Below are positions 1 to 11,894 of a stretch of DNA of 64,000 bases, piece after piece (the stretch's first letter is position 1; each line of letters begins with the position of its first letter). A model generated the notes under the pieces. It did not search any database. It was not told the DNA's origin and saw only the letters and a list, made by a program, of their open reading frames with translations. A program made the translations under genes and the position numbers. Origin of the DNA: Paguma larvata (taxonomy: Eukaryota; Chordata; Mammalia; Carnivora; Viverridae); assembly GCA_030068075.1 (NCBI GenBank), contig CM057825.1, positions 122,857,239 to 122,921,238 on the forward strand. Reading direction: 5' to 3'.

Positions 1-411
1 CAACGTGACACGGTTTCCGACAGGCCTTGTTTTATCACATCTGCTTGCTTCTCCACTTACTGTCCCTGTCAAGCCTCTGTGCGTACTTGAGCTTAACATC
101 AGTGATTTAGGCCAACATCTCCAAAAGGACAGGGATTTGCCCAAGGGTGCAAGGCAAGTGTAGTGCCCAGGCTGGTTCTAGAAACCTGACTTCCCTGTTC
201 TTTCATCCAAACAATACCTGACTCCATAAACATGAACTGATTCAGAGCTACAACACCAGACTCATTTGTGATGTTTACGCACAGGTATACGAATAGCCTC
301 AGGACCTTGCCTTAAAATACTCAAGGTCAGTGCAAATGACACCTGAATAAGTGGCTAAAGACAAAAACCAAAGGGAGAGAAATAATGAGGAAATTAATTA
401 ATCCTTTATTA
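1..411. other. Window start, unassigned
   Basis: No coding or repeat signal that I can name. Confidence 0.5.
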
Positions 412-786
412 GGGGCTAAACTGAATCCCTCGAAATTCATATGTTGAAGACCTAACTCCCCAGTAGCTCAGATTGGGACTATAGGTGGAGATAGAGTCTT
501 TCCAGGCCTTATTAAGTTAAAATGAGGCCATAGATGGACCTGAATCCAATATAACTGGCGTTCTTACAAGAAGAGATTAGGACACAGACAAACGTAGGGG
601 GAAAATGACAGACAAACATGAAAATAGGCATCCAAAACCCACCGAGTGAGGCCTCAGAAGAAATCAACACTGCAGACAGCTTGATCTCAGGCTTCTCACC
701 TCCAGAACTACGGGAAAAGACATTTCTGTTGTTGGAGCCCCCACAGTCGGTGGTACTTTGTCATGACAGCCCTAGCAAATGAATAC
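412..786 (+). mobile_element. MLT1-type (ERVL-MaLR) solo LTR
   Basis: CATATGTTGAAGACCTAACTC, ATAACTGGCGTTCTTACAAG and TGTGGTACTTTG-like text (GTCGGTGGTACTTTGTCATG) follow the MLT1 LTR from start to end. No internal genes. Confidence 0.75.
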
Positions 787-899
787 GCTCTCTTAATCAA
801 ATAAAAAAGAAATGAATTTGGGATCATCTTGTAAATGTGTTTGCAATTCCAATTTAACTGCCTCATGAGATGACCAAACACACTGCCCAGCTGAGGACT

Positions 900-1130
900 G
901 TGATAGCCGAGAGTGTGTGTCCTTAGGAGTCACACATCATAACTTCAAATTCCAGCCCCTTCACTCACCACCTGGGTAAATGGACGATTTCCTTAACCTC
1001 TGTCTAAAATATGGAAATACTGGCAGCACCTGTTTCCTACAGTTGTGGTGATAAATGATTGACGTCCCACCTAAAGCATTTAGGGACGGACTCAGTGCAG
1101 ATGAGTGCTCCAGACACAGGAGTTATTATT
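900..1130 (+). mobile_element. MIR
   Basis: TTCAAATTCCAGCCCCTTCA, GATTTCCTTAACCTCTGTCT and GTTGTGGTGATAAATGATTG follow MIR order. Confidence 0.7.
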
Positions 1131-1454
1131 AGTTGTCACTCTCTCTGGGGAAACTCTCACTTGCTTAATCTTTGGAATTAGAGTCTAAAGAGAAGGAACA
1201 GGAATAAATTAAAGAACCATCTTTTGAAGTGCTTTCAAGTATATTTGGAAGTCACTATGGCATTGTGGCTTTGAGAGGTGGCGAAGCTCACCATTATTTG
1301 CCCAGGTACACAGTGTCTTGAAGAGTTCCTGCAATAGAGCTATCATTTCACAATCCTTTGTACCAAACAAGTTATTTATTTTAGGCAAAACACTTACTGG
1401 CAAAGGGGGTCCTGGAGTTACACAGCCAAATTTAGTTCCCTGCCTATAAGCCAA

Positions 1455-1610
1455 GTGACCTCAGCCACTGTTTTCATATCTCTGGAATTAAGGGAACACT
1501 ACTAATATCTACCATGGGGCTTCCTGTAAGGATTAGTGAGACAATCTGTATAAATTATGTTGCCAGCATTGTGTCTAATATACAATAAGGGCCCAATAAA
1601 TATTGATGTG
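1455..1610 (+). mobile_element. MIR 3' part
   Basis: CTTCCTGTAAGGATTAGTGA and GGCCCAATAAATATTGATG mark a MIR end. Confidence 0.6.
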
Positions 1611-1829
1611 CTCTCGAACTCCCAGCAAATTCTGAAGCCAGCTGCCCAGATATTAAAAATATGCTTTTAATGAAAGATACTCACTTTTTATCATATGAAC
1701 TAACTTCTGCATAGTGGACTTTCAAGTGTTCACTTTCTGGGTCATTCTTACTTCCCTCTGTACCTTCCTCCACTGCCCATCACATTCAGAGCTGTCTAAC
1801 ATGAAACAGAGCACCCTCTATGCCAGCCC

Positions 1830-1990
1830 CTGCACTTGGCATATCACATGTATATTCTCATTTATCCTTCTCACTCCATATCACCATTCTCCTTTTGCAC
1901 TTAAGGAAATGAAGGGTCAAAAGAAACTTGCCCGAAGTCAGCCAACCTAACAGTGACACAGCCAGAACTTGAAATTGGGTCTTCATATTT
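1830..1990 (-). mobile_element. MIR
   Basis: Antisense MIR core: TTAAGGAAATGAAGGGTCAA, ACTTGCCCGAAGTCAGCCAA. Confidence 0.6.
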
Positions 1991-2471
1991 TAAACTTTGC
2001 AAATACTTTCCTGCCCTATGGTAGACACACACACATACATTCCACAAAGAAACGGTCATTCACGTGTCTTACCTGGTACTGTCTAAGCAAGAGCTGAACT
2101 TGGTCTTGGACTGCTATAGAAACAGGAACTTGGCATATTCAGTTCTGTCTGATCAAAAGAGTCCCCCGCACTGTGCACACAAAAAGAACGTCCCACCTCT
2201 GGGGCGGAGAACTTGGCAAGAATTGGATGATTTAGAAGTAGGAGGAGATGCTCAGATAGAAAAGGGCAGATAACAATCACAGGCCTCCATGGAGAGATAA
2301 TCCGTTGGAAAAACAAACTATACGAAGTCATCCCAATTCTTGTGGGATGATGACCTGTAGTGTGAATAAATAAATAAACAAATGGAGAACTCTCACTAGC
2401 TCTCCTAGGCTGACCTGCTCTTTTTCCTAGCCCTGTATCTCCAATGCTCACACTGAAGTAACAGCCAAGTG

Positions 2472-2900
2472 GCAGTGTAGCCTAGGAGTTAAAGCCTGTG
2501 CTCAGGAAGCAGAAAGGTCTGACTTTAACTCTCCAGTCTGCCACCTACCATCTCTTTGACTTTCACTGACCTCTTTTATCTACCCTTGTTTCCTTCCGTG
2601 CAGAATGGGAATGATAATAATGACACCTGTCTCTTATGGTTGTCTTGTCTTTGTTGCCTTTGTTAGGTTTAGATGGAATAAGTTATGATGAGCACAGTGC
2701 TTGGCATAATCAATGGTGGCTGTTTTTATTAATTTGGGATTTGGAGAGAAATACTTGGGTGTACTAGCAAAATGCAGGGTCTTTAATATTGCAAAGCCTT
2801 GAGCTTAAATGCTGGCTCAACCACTTACAAAATCTTGATGGACAAGTCATTTGCTTCTTCTAACCCTTGATGTTCTCATCTGAAAAGGAGAGGAATGGGA
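2472..2900 (+). mobile_element. Two MIR pieces
   Basis: 2472-2735 is a MIR with GCAGAATGGGAATGATAATA and GTGCTTGGCATAATCAATGG. 2780-2900 is another partial one (CAACCACTTACAAAATCTTG). Confidence 0.6.
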
Positions 2901-3368
2901 ATGTTAACCAGATTTGTCCCTCGGGATCTTTGCCAGGACTGCGCCTGGTCAAGTTTGTACAGCTCTTGGCTCAGGCATCTAGATGCTGGGTTCATATTGA
3001 CCTTGTATTGAATAAGCTCAGACTGCTGCATGAAGTGGTTGGGACTGCTAGTTTTCTACTAGAGGCATTTTTGGGGTGTTGTGGGGGATGGGGATCTCCA
3101 GGACCCAGACCCAACTTTCCCAGACCCTTGTCCAATGAACCAAGGACAAAAGTACTGCTGCTTGAAGTCACCACAAAGACGACTGGAGACGCCTAGAATA
3201 TCTCTGCCAGGGCTGAGGGGCAACCCTGGTTCTGAAAGGTGAGTTGTCATCCTCCTGGCCGATTCCCTCATGATGAATTTTCCGCTCAAGACAGGCTTTT
3301 TTATGGAGAAGAGTGAATAAGAAGGCAGTGATACTTGACTGAGGATAGATTAAAAATTAAACACCCAA

Positions 3369-3585
3369 GGGGTGCCTGGGTGGCTCAGTCAGGTTAATGT
3401 CCGACTTCAGCTCAGGTCATGATCTCACAGTTTGTGGGTTCGAGCCCTGCGTCAGTCTCTGGGCTGACGGCTCGGAGCCTGGAACCTGCTTCTGATTCTG
3501 TGTCTCCCTCTCTCTCTCTCATTCTCTCTCTGCTCACACTCTGTTTCTTTCTCTCTCTCAAAAATATACAAACATTAAAAAAAAA
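3369..3585 (+). mobile_element. CanSINE
   Basis: A full tRNA-like head with A box (TGGCTCAGTCAGG) and B box (GGTTCGAGCCC), a CT-rich body and an A tail, flanked by AAACACCCAA at 3359-3368 and 3586-3595. Confidence 0.93.
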
Positions 3586-3729
3586 AAACACCCAAAGTTT
3601 CAAAGCACAAAAGACCTTGATATTCAAGTAGAAGATCCAGTCACTTTTGGGAAGATGGGAGGACAGGAGGAAAAGTCCACAATACACACTCTGGATCTCA
3701 GTGGGTCTCCTCTATGGAACTGTAACACT

Positions 3730-3885
3730 GGTGTGGTGGTCAAGAAGACCAACTCTGGGGCCAGGCAGCCTGGGTTTTGGGCCTGCTTTTGCCAGTTACC
3801 AGCTCTGTGACACTGAGCAGCTTTCCTATCCCCCTGTGCCTTGGTTTGCTCATCTGCAAGAACAGGTCTATGGTACAGATAGTAG
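3730..3885 (+). mobile_element. MIR
   Basis: CTGGGGCCAGGCAGCCTGGG, TTACCAGCTCTGTGACACTG, TTGCTCATCTGCAAGAACAG. Confidence 0.75.
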
Positions 3886-3903
3886 AATTCGCTGAAGATT
3901 CAT

Positions 3904-3957
3904 GCACACTTCTCTTTTCATTTTGAACCCGCACACTTCTCTTTTCATTTTGAACCC
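3904..3957 (+). repeat. Perfect 27-bp tandem duplication
   Basis: Two identical adjacent copies of a 27-base unit beginning GCACACTTCTCTTTTCATTT (3904-3930 and 3931-3957). Confidence 0.97.
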
Positions 3958-4859
3958 TGTCTTACCTGTCCGAATAAAGTCACTGAATTCCAGGTCTTGG
4001 ACGATGAACACTAGGCAGACACTAGTCATGTCTGGTCTACGGAGTTCTCTATATTCTCTTCCCTTGACTCATTACCTGGAAACCCTGTGTGGAGATAATG
4101 ACATTAAAGATGGCAGAGAATGATCAGCCTCATTCTCTGTAGGGCCCATTCTGCATTACAGCTTTCAGATACCACATTCTCTCATATCTCTGGGCTGTTT
4201 GCTGGGATTTCTGGACCTCCCAAACCGATTGTGAGACAGGCTCCTTATCCGGCTCACAGCCCCAGGGGTCTCAGGACCCTCTTCTTTTCAAAGTACCCAG
4301 ACCCTGAGGCACACGAGAGATGGAAGTTACCCATGCATAGGTAGAGAAGAATGTCCAAAAAAGAAAAAGAAAAAAAATCATGTTTGCATCAAAAAGCTGG
4401 ATCTAGGTTTCTGTAAATACCCCAGCTTTTCTGAGCAAACACTCCCTTCCTGCTCAGTCCTCACTATCCCTCCTTCTGTGGCTGTCTTGATATGTTGGTC
4501 ACCTGCAGGTTTAACTGAAGGTAACTAAAATTAAGAGGTTACTTCTGATCCAAGTTCTCAGAGCTGGTTTGCTGTGTCCAGGTTGACGGCGCCATCGATT
4601 GCTGCAATAGCATTTATTCTCTTGGCGCCCACTCTGCCCCTCGCACTGCACCTCTCCTAGTGGTTCCTGTGAACCCCACCAGGTTCCTCCATGGGTCTCA
4701 TCTCCGCAGATCTCCACTGCACCCGTGTGGTGAGACTGGAGTATGACCGGTTCCTGATGAGTGGTCCACTGCAGGAATGAAACTAGAACTCACACTGGGG
4801 CCTTCACTCTACAGGTTGGCTCCTTTCTGGTAACCATCTGTTAGTTCTCTAGAGTTAAG
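3958..4859. other. No gene or repeat recognised
   Basis: Open frames here are short and unrelated to known families. A short A-rich run (AAAAAAGAAAAAGAAAAAAA) is at about 4358-4377. Confidence 0.5.
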
Positions 4860-5085
4860 GGTCCCTTTCTTGGTGGGAGGTGGGAGGGTGGGGGGAGGAG
4901 GATGGGTGAAATAGATGATGGGAATTAAGGACGGCCCTTATTGTGAGGAGAACCTGATGTCATATGTAAAGGATGAATCACTAAATCGTACTCCTGCAAC
5001 TAGTATTACGGTGTATGTTATCTAACTGGAATTTAAATTTAAAAAACTGAAAAATATATATTCTTTAAATAGAAAAAAAATAAGG
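4860..5085 (+). mobile_element. LINE-1 3' UTR fragment
   Basis: A G-rich tract (GGTGGGAGGTGGGAGGGTGG, 4873 onward), then GATGAATCACTAAATCGTAC and AACTGGAATTTAAATTTAAA, the usual L1 3' end here, with an A-rich tail. Confidence 0.82.
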
Positions 5086-5159
5086 TAAATTTTGGCTCCT
5101 TTCACCACCAATCTTTGGCTAGCTACTTCCTTTTACATAGGTGACACTTACTTGCCTTT

Positions 5160-5930
5160 TCTTTCAAGTTTTCATTCTGGTGTCATGCTTTACTTCTTCT
5201 CTGTAATCCTGCCCCGTTCTTACTGTTTCTCAGACTTACTCAGCCATACCTTACCTTCTTTTCTTCTTTCTCTACTTTCTTTCCTTCCTTCCCTCCTTCC
5301 TTCCTTCTTGTTTACTATAGCCATGCACAATTACCTCTATTCTTATTTATTCAATATTCTTCCACAAATTCCATTCTTTTGAGGTGCCTACACTGTTCTC
5401 ACATCTATGTTCTGAGGACTGTAGACGCCACCAGACATATAAAATACCTCGGACTGAGTCCAGATAAATAAATAGAGATTCCACTCCTCTGGTTATGATT
5501 GCACTGAGATTTGGGGTGACTTGGGAAGGACTCCAATGTCCCAATCACGTGCACATGCCCCTCTGTATAGAGGTCTGTCCAGGGGTCAGATGGAGTGTAT
5601 GACCTTTCATTTCCTTCCTAAGATCCAGGATTCGCTGGACTCTGCCACTGTCTGTTTATCTGTCTATCTGTGGGAGTAATTATTAGTTCTCTCCCTCCTC
5701 CCTTTCTCCTACTCTTCCAGTCTTCCATCATTTTTCCTTACCAGTCTCTCTCACTATTTCTATCAAGTTTTTTTTTATTTCCTTCCTCTCTCCCTTCCTT
5801 CGTTCTCACCTCCCTTCTTCCCTCCCTTCCTTCTCTTCCTTTACCTCCAATTCTCTTTCCTTCATCCTACCTTCCCCCCTCCCTCCCTTCTTTAATTTCC
5901 TTCTTCCCTGCTTCACACTCCTCAATCTCA
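5160..5930 (+). repeat. Polypyrimidine tracts
   Basis: 5260-5312 holds (CTTT)/(CTTC)n repeats. 5690-5930 is about 240 bases almost wholly C and T, a mixed TTCC/CTCC pattern, interrupted only by rare purines. Proline/serine-rich frames over it are composition artefacts. Confidence 0.85.
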
Positions 5931-7324
5931 TACTCTGCTCCCTTGGACCTTCCAAATAAAGCACCTGCACATAAGTGCTTTGTTCAATTTCCACCTTTGG
6001 CGAAAACGCAGGACGAGACATGCAGACACTCACCGTAGTAGTGTCCTGAAATCCAGCCATCCATTTCGGCTTTTCTCAGATACAAGTAGCTTTGTTTTCA
6101 GGAAAAGGCAGTCAGAGGCCACAGTGTCCACTGCCTGGGCCACTTCGTCCCTAGCCACAATGGCCCTTGTCTAGATACCTGTAGCCTGTAGAGAATGTCC
6201 TTGGCTTTCATGTGGATAGTCCCAGGCATGACGACCTAGGCCTGGAGAAACCAAGTATCTTGGAGAGTACTGGGAGGGAGGGTTGTCTTCTCCTCTGGAG
6301 AAGCCTGATGTAAACTGCCAGCAGGGACCAAATGGGGGAAGTAGGGGTTGGGAAGGGATGGCCAATGGGGAATATCAATAACAAGGCACTGAGGATCAGA
6401 GAGTGATTGGAACACAGATCTCCTGGGGGTGTTGAACTGTGAGGGGTCTACTGGGCCTGAGAAACTGATGTCATGCCATGGACAGTCTAATCCCTCCTCC
6501 CCTTCACACACACACACACACACAGACACACAGACACAGACACAGACGCTGCCCACAAAAATTTCCTGTATCCAAAGACTCTCGTACAGTAACTGAACTA
6601 AGAAAAGGCACTTAGAACTTTTCCAGTCCTGCAAGCACAGGTCCTGCTCTAGATCTTAGTGACTTCTCCCAGACCTGGGACACTAAATTTTCAGGGGCTA
6701 GAGGGCTCTTAGTTTTCTTTGTTTTTGTTTTCTATCTTGATGAGACTCTCGTGATTTTGTTTACTCTTCTAGAGAATAACTAGACATACACTTCACCATT
6801 TATAGAGGTGATTTTGTACATTCCTCCTGATGAACGGCTTTTACCCCTGGCTCACTTTCTTCCCATTTGTAACACTTCAGGATCCACAGAGCAGACCTGC
6901 TAACCACCTCCAGTGTGTCTCCACCATGATGAGTCAGGCACACAGAAAAACAGACACATCTCCCCCACTGAGTTCTCCTTCCCTTCAGACCGTAACCTCT
7001 CACTGTGTCACCTTCCTCGCATGGCCTGGAAGGGCCTCCATGGGGCCCTAAGTTCCTACCGTTGTCTGGACCTCCTCTGACTGCTCCTGTGTTTTGACCG
7101 CACTGTGTCTTCCTCCTTATCGATGAGAAGGTCTGCTGCAGGTGAGTGGGGCCAGAAGGAGAGGGTGGGAATGAGGGAAGGTTGTGCAGGAGCTTCTGTG
7201 GCTCATTCTTACACCTCTCCACTTGTCATCTCTCATCTCTAACAGGTTGAAGATTCTTGAATTTCTGTCTCCCATCTTAGATGTTGCGCCCTTTCAAGCA
7301 ATTTCTTCTCACTTCCAAACCCTC
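5931..7324. other. No gene recognised; one CA microsatellite
   Basis: Non-repetitive sequence with a (CA)n/(CAGACA)n array at 6505-6547. Frames of up to 140 codons on the minus strand have no recognisable domain. Confidence 0.5.
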
Positions 7325-7620
7325 TTTTTCTTTTTACCATACACATTTTTAATCGAGATATACTCGACATATAACACTGTGCTCTAGTAGGAGTCCCATA
7401 CTATAATTTGACATATGGATATATTATGAAATGATTACTACACAAGTGAACATCCATCACCACGCATAATTACAATTTTTTTTTTCTGGTGATAACAACT
7501 TCTAAAATCTACTCTCTTAATGACTTTCAAATACACCAGACATAACTGCTACCTAGAGTCCCCATGCTGTATGTTACATCCCCAGGACCTATTTATCTTA
7601 TAATGGGAACTTCTCCTCTG
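7325..7620 (-). mobile_element. Old L1M 3' UTR, antisense
   Basis: The text ACATATAACACTGTGCTCTA … CCATGCTGTATGTTACATCC matches the well-known antisense 3' UTR of old L1M elements. Confidence 0.7.
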
Positions 7621-8317
7621 CTGGGAGCTATCTTGGGCACACAGGTTGACACTTTCCCTGTGAGAAAAGATGGATGTTGCAAGGCTCCTGCTGCCAAATT
7701 GGTATCCGAACCCATCTCCTTCTGATATTAGTCTTTCAGGCTGGGATTTCTTGAATTGCCCTCTTGGTCTTAAGGGATGTAATGCTCTTTTTTTGTGGCA
7801 TTGAAATAAAAAGGAAGGACCTGGAGAAAGATGCTTTGATGGACTACATCGGAATGAGAGTAGCCTGGCCGGAAGTAATCTGAAAGTTGCATCTTGGGGA
7901 CAGGTTGCACAGATTGATAGCAGTTATGAGCTGGCTGGATAGTGGTGTGACTTGTGTAAACGTTAGGCCCTATTATGTAAATTCACTCATTCATAAGCAT
8001 AGGAACTTAGACAAGCCTTAGGAATTACCAGGAGGGTTACACCTCCCACATTGTAGCTTAGGAAGCTAGACTCTTAACCTTTCTATAGAGGATTAAAATA
8101 GGTATTAGGATGAAAATGTATGTGCCCTCTGTTTACTGAGACTTATGGTAACAACCAGAACAACCCCCCTTGCTTCCTAAACATCCTGTTCTGGCCTCCT
8201 GCCACAAATTTACCTACTCCTACATCAAAGACAGGATAAGTTAATTAACTTAGGAGCAGAATCACAAAATAGCTAAGATAAGAATTGTTTCCCTTTGGTC
8301 TAAAAAAGAATGATGTA
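7621..8317. other. No gene or repeat identified
   Basis: No coding signal. The sequence may be an unrecognised ancient LTR but I cannot name it. Confidence 0.4.
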
Positions 8318-9695
8318 AGTCCATCTGGTCCATGTGTCACTCAAAGTCATTGTTTCCTTGTGGATCTTCTGCTAAGATGATCTTTCCATTGCTGTAAGTG
8401 GGGTGTTAAAGTCCCCTGCTAGTATTGTATTATTATCAATGAGTTCCTGTATGTTCGTTATTAATTGTTTGACATATTTTGGTGTTGCAGGGTAGGGGCA
8501 TAAATGTTTACAATTTTAGATCTTCTTATTGGATAGCCCCCTATAGTATCATGTAGTACCCTCTTTCATCTCTTGTTACAGTCTTTGGTGTAAAATCTAG
8601 TTTGTCTGATATAAGAATGGCTACTCTGGCTTTCTTTTGTTATCCATTTGCATGATAAAAGTTTCTACACCCCCTCACTTTCAAGCTGCAGGTGTCACTA
8701 GGTTTAAATTGAGTCTTTTGTAGGTAGCAAATGGATGGGTCTTGGTTTTTTTTATCCATTCTGATGCACTGTGTCTTTTGATGGAGCATTTAGTCCATTT
8801 ACATCCAGAGCAATTATTGATTAATATGTATTTTTTGACACTTAATTACTTGTTTTGTCTTTGTTTCTGGAGATATTCTCCATTCCTTTCTTGTCTTTGT
8901 CATCTTTGGTCTTTCCTTTCCACTCAAAGAATCCCCTTTAATATTTCTTGTAGGGCTTGTTTAGTGGTCACAAAATCCTTTTACTTTTGTTTGTCTGGGA
9001 AAGTCTTTATTTCTCCTTCTATTCTGAATGATAGCCTTGCTGGATAGAGAATTCTTGACTGCAAATATTTCCCATTCAAGACATTGAACATATCGGGGCA
9101 CCTGGGTGGCTCAGTCAGTTGAGTGTCCGACATCAGCTCAGGTCATGATCTCACGGTTCGTGGGTTCGAGCCCCGCATCGAGCTCTGTGCTGAACACTTG
9201 CTCAGAGCCTGGAGCCAGCTTCAGATTCTGTGTCTCCTTCTCTCCCTGTTCCTCTTCCACTCTCACTGTGTCTCACTCTGTCTCTCAAAAATAAATAAAA
9301 TGCAAAAAAAAAAAAAAAAGACATTGAACATATCATGCCACTCTCTTCTGGCTTGCCAAGATTCTCTTGCGAGATCTGCAGCTAGTCTACGGGTCTTCCC
9401 TTGTAAGTTAGGGACTTCTTTTGTCTTGCTGCTTCTAGGATTTTTTCTTTATCACTATATTTTGCAAATTTAATTACAATATGTCTTGGTATTGGACTGC
9501 TTTTGTTTATTTTGATGGGAGTTTGTGCCTCCTGGATTTGGAGGTCTGTTTCCTTCCTCAGAAGAGGGAAGTTTTCAGCTATGATTTCCTCAAATAAATT
9601 TTCTGCCCCCTTTTCTCTCGCTTCTTCTTCTGAGACTCCCATACTTCAAATGTTATTATGTTTGATGGAGTCACTGAGTTTCCTAATCAAGACCC
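8318..9695 (-). mobile_element. LINE-1 fragment, ORF1 to ORF2 endonuclease, antisense
   Basis: On the minus strand an ORF1 remnant is readable (9642-9382), with RHIVIKFAKYSDKEKILEAA and LTYKGRP, followed toward lower coordinates by ORF2 endonuclease sequence. It is split by the SINE at 9095-9317. It has stops and is inactive. Confidence 0.85.
9095..9317 (+). mobile_element. CanSINE inside L1
   Basis: Flanked by the perfect 17-bp repeat AAGACATTGAACATATC at 9078-9094 and 9318-9334, with a long A tail. Confidence 0.94.
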
Positions 9696-9697
9696 TG

Positions 9698-10060
9698 ATT
9701 TTCATTCTTTGGGGTATATACCCAAGAGTGAACCTGCTAGTAATTCTATTTTTTTTTTATTTATTATTTTTTTAAAGAGGGAGAGAGAGAGAGAGTGCAC
9801 AAGTTGGGGAAGGGAAGAGACAATCTCATGCAGGCTCTACACCCAGTGTAGAGCTCAATGCAGCGCTTCATCTTACAACCCTGGGATCATGACCTGAGTT
9901 GATATCAAGAGTCAGATGCTTAACCGACTGAGCCACCTGGGTGCTCCAGATAGTAATTCTATTTTAAATATTTTTGACGAGCTGCCATGGTGTTTTTCAT
10001 AGAAGTTTTCCCTTTTTACATACCCACCAGAGATGCACAAGGATTCCAGTTTGTCTTAGT
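9698..10060 (-). mobile_element. LINE-1 ORF2 C-terminal fragment, antisense, split by a SINE
   Basis: The flanks of the SINE (…GGGTATATACCCAAGAG and …GCTGCCATGGTGTTTTTC) are the familiar antisense end of L1 ORF2. It abuts the 5' part of an L1 in the same orientation but in the wrong order for one element. Confidence 0.7.
9753..9950 (-). mobile_element. CanSINE, minus orientation
   Basis: Reverse-oriented SINE with target duplication TAGTAATTCTATTTT at 9738-9752 and 9951-9965. Confidence 0.92.
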
Positions 10061-10354
10061 TTTATTTTGAAATAGTTTTGATTTCACAGATTACCCTGAA
10101 AGAGTATCAGGTACCCTCTGGGGGTCCCATATCATAGTTTGAGATCACTAACACAAAGTCAAAGAAAAAATCCATTCCTGCTCTCTGCTAATCTCCCTGC
10201 CTCAAACAACTCTCTTCTGAAGTCTGGATTTGTGCTTTGTCCTGCACCAGTTACCTCCTCTTCCCTGTACAAATACCCTCTGGTCTTTCAGCTCCAGTGG
10301 TTAGGAACCTCTTTATCCACGACTATACAATACAGCTATATAGAAACTATAGAA

Positions 10355-10470
10355 GCTCATGGTTAAGGACTGAGACCCTGAAGTCTGTCTGGATTTGAAT
10401 TTGAATTTGAACAGCCTTCTGCTGTTACTGCATTGTGTGCTCTTGAAGAGGTTGTTACTCTTGCCCTGAC
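10355..10470 (+). mobile_element. MIR fragment
   Basis: GCTCATGGTTAAGGACTGAG then a degenerate middle with a short repeat of GAATTT. Weak. Confidence 0.4.
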
Positions 10471-10497
10471 TCTTACTCTGATTTGAAAATGGTGGTG

Positions 10498-10708
10498 GGG
10501 GGCACCTAGGTGGCTCAGTTGGTTAAGCAGCCCACTTCACCTAAGGTCATGATCTCACAGTCTGTGAGTTCGAGCCCCGCGTCAGGCTCTATGCTGGCCG
10601 ACGGCTCGGAGCCTGGAGCCTGCTTCGGATTCTGTGTCTCCCTCTCTCTCTGCACTTCCCTTGCTCACGCTCTGTCTCTATGTCTCTCAAAAATAAATAT
10701 TTTTTAAA
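10498..10708 (+). mobile_element. CanSINE
   Basis: The head GGGGCACCTAGGTGGCTCAG and the feline body (GACGGCTCGGAGCCTGGAGC) are clear, with an A-rich end. The duplication is weak (AAAATGG). Confidence 0.9.
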
Positions 10709-11039
10709 AAATGGGGAATAGTTCTAGAAAGCCATTTAGACGTGGGAAGATTGAACTTGATAGTGCATATCAAGCACTTGGTCACAATAAAATCTTTAGA
10801 ATACCTCTGGCAGGGAGCACTAGAAACTGGTAACCTCAGTTGCTTCTGGAGAGGGGAGTTAGTTTGACTTTGAAACGGTTACAAGTGGGCTTTTTTATTA
10901 AGTCATTCAAATTAAAAGTTTTATTTATGAAAGAGGACTTCGACCATCTCCACAGTCTGTACTTTCTAACTGATAAAATTCTTTCCAGTTTACATTTTAA
11001 CTTAGGCAACAGACACTGCAGGCAGAGCCTCCCCTGCCA

Positions 11040-11400
11040 GAAATGAAACTGCTCACTCAAGCAAAATTGACTACCCTGATTTAGCAAGACCCTGGGAGTT
11101 TGACCCCAAGACAAAGACCCACCTGACCTTACTGCCCCCCTGCCCATACCCACCAAACTTTGTCCCACCCTTTCTTTACAAAAGCCTGGAAATATTTTCA
11201 ACACTTTGGAGAGAGTGTTTGAGATGCTGGTCTGCTGTCTTCCCGGTGTTGACCTCACTGAAATACATTCCTTTCTTGTTCACCGCCACTTGCCTCTCTG
11301 CCTTTGAATTTTGTCAGTGGTGAGTGGCCAAACCTGCTCTCTTTGTGCCCCCCAGAGGCAGGTGCCCTTGCATCCTTTCACCCCAGCTACGTTTCCTTTT
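11040..11400 (+). mobile_element. Probable ERV LTR 3' part
   Basis: CTTTACAAAAGCCTGGAAAT is TATA-like. It is followed by GAGATGCTGGTCTGCTGTCT and an R/U5-like GTTCACCGCCACTTGCCTCT. The family is not identified. Confidence 0.4.
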
Positions 11401-11894
11401 TCAAAGAGTAAATAAGTAAAAGTTTTTCTTCAAAAAAATGCACTCTCATATAGTAAACAGTAAATTATGGCAAGATTAGAATGGGAGACTTGGAGAAGAG
11501 TCTTTGGACTCAAATTCACACACCTGCACGGACAGAGGGTCTGGGCATCATTGATCCTTCCTGTTGATCATGTGGATGCAGATTTGGGGAGTGAGGGTCG
11601 TGGTCCTGGAACAGCAACTGGGCCTCACAAATGGAAGGAAGTTCAAGAAAATGTAATTCCTCCTCCCAGAAAAAGGGTCGAAGAACCTCCAGACTTGTGT
11701 GGTTTGGACGTTCTGAGCCAGGTTCCCCTAGATAAGCCATGGAATACCATCTCCCTGGAAACACCTGGTTTTGCCAATTAGTCAACAAATATTTATTGAC
11801 TGCTTCTCTCAGATAGACACAAAGATGACTAAGACAGATCTCTCCCGTTTGGAGTCGAGATAGCTAAAAGCATGGAAAAGGATTAGTTTCATTT
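11401..11894. other. No gene recognised
   Basis: Overlapping frames of about 100 codons on both strands (11467-11788) have no recognised relation. No splice evidence. Confidence 0.45.

Noticed and set aside
3369..3480. tRNA gene-like head with A and B boxes
   Set aside because: It is the tRNA-derived head of a CanSINE, repeated about twenty times; it does not fold as a complete tRNA gene.
5670..6060. 122- and 84-codon ORFs
   Set aside because: Products of the polypyrimidine tract.
9382..9642. 86-codon ORF as a gene
   Set aside because: It is a decayed L1 ORF1 fragment with the RHIVIKFAKY motif, truncated and out of context.
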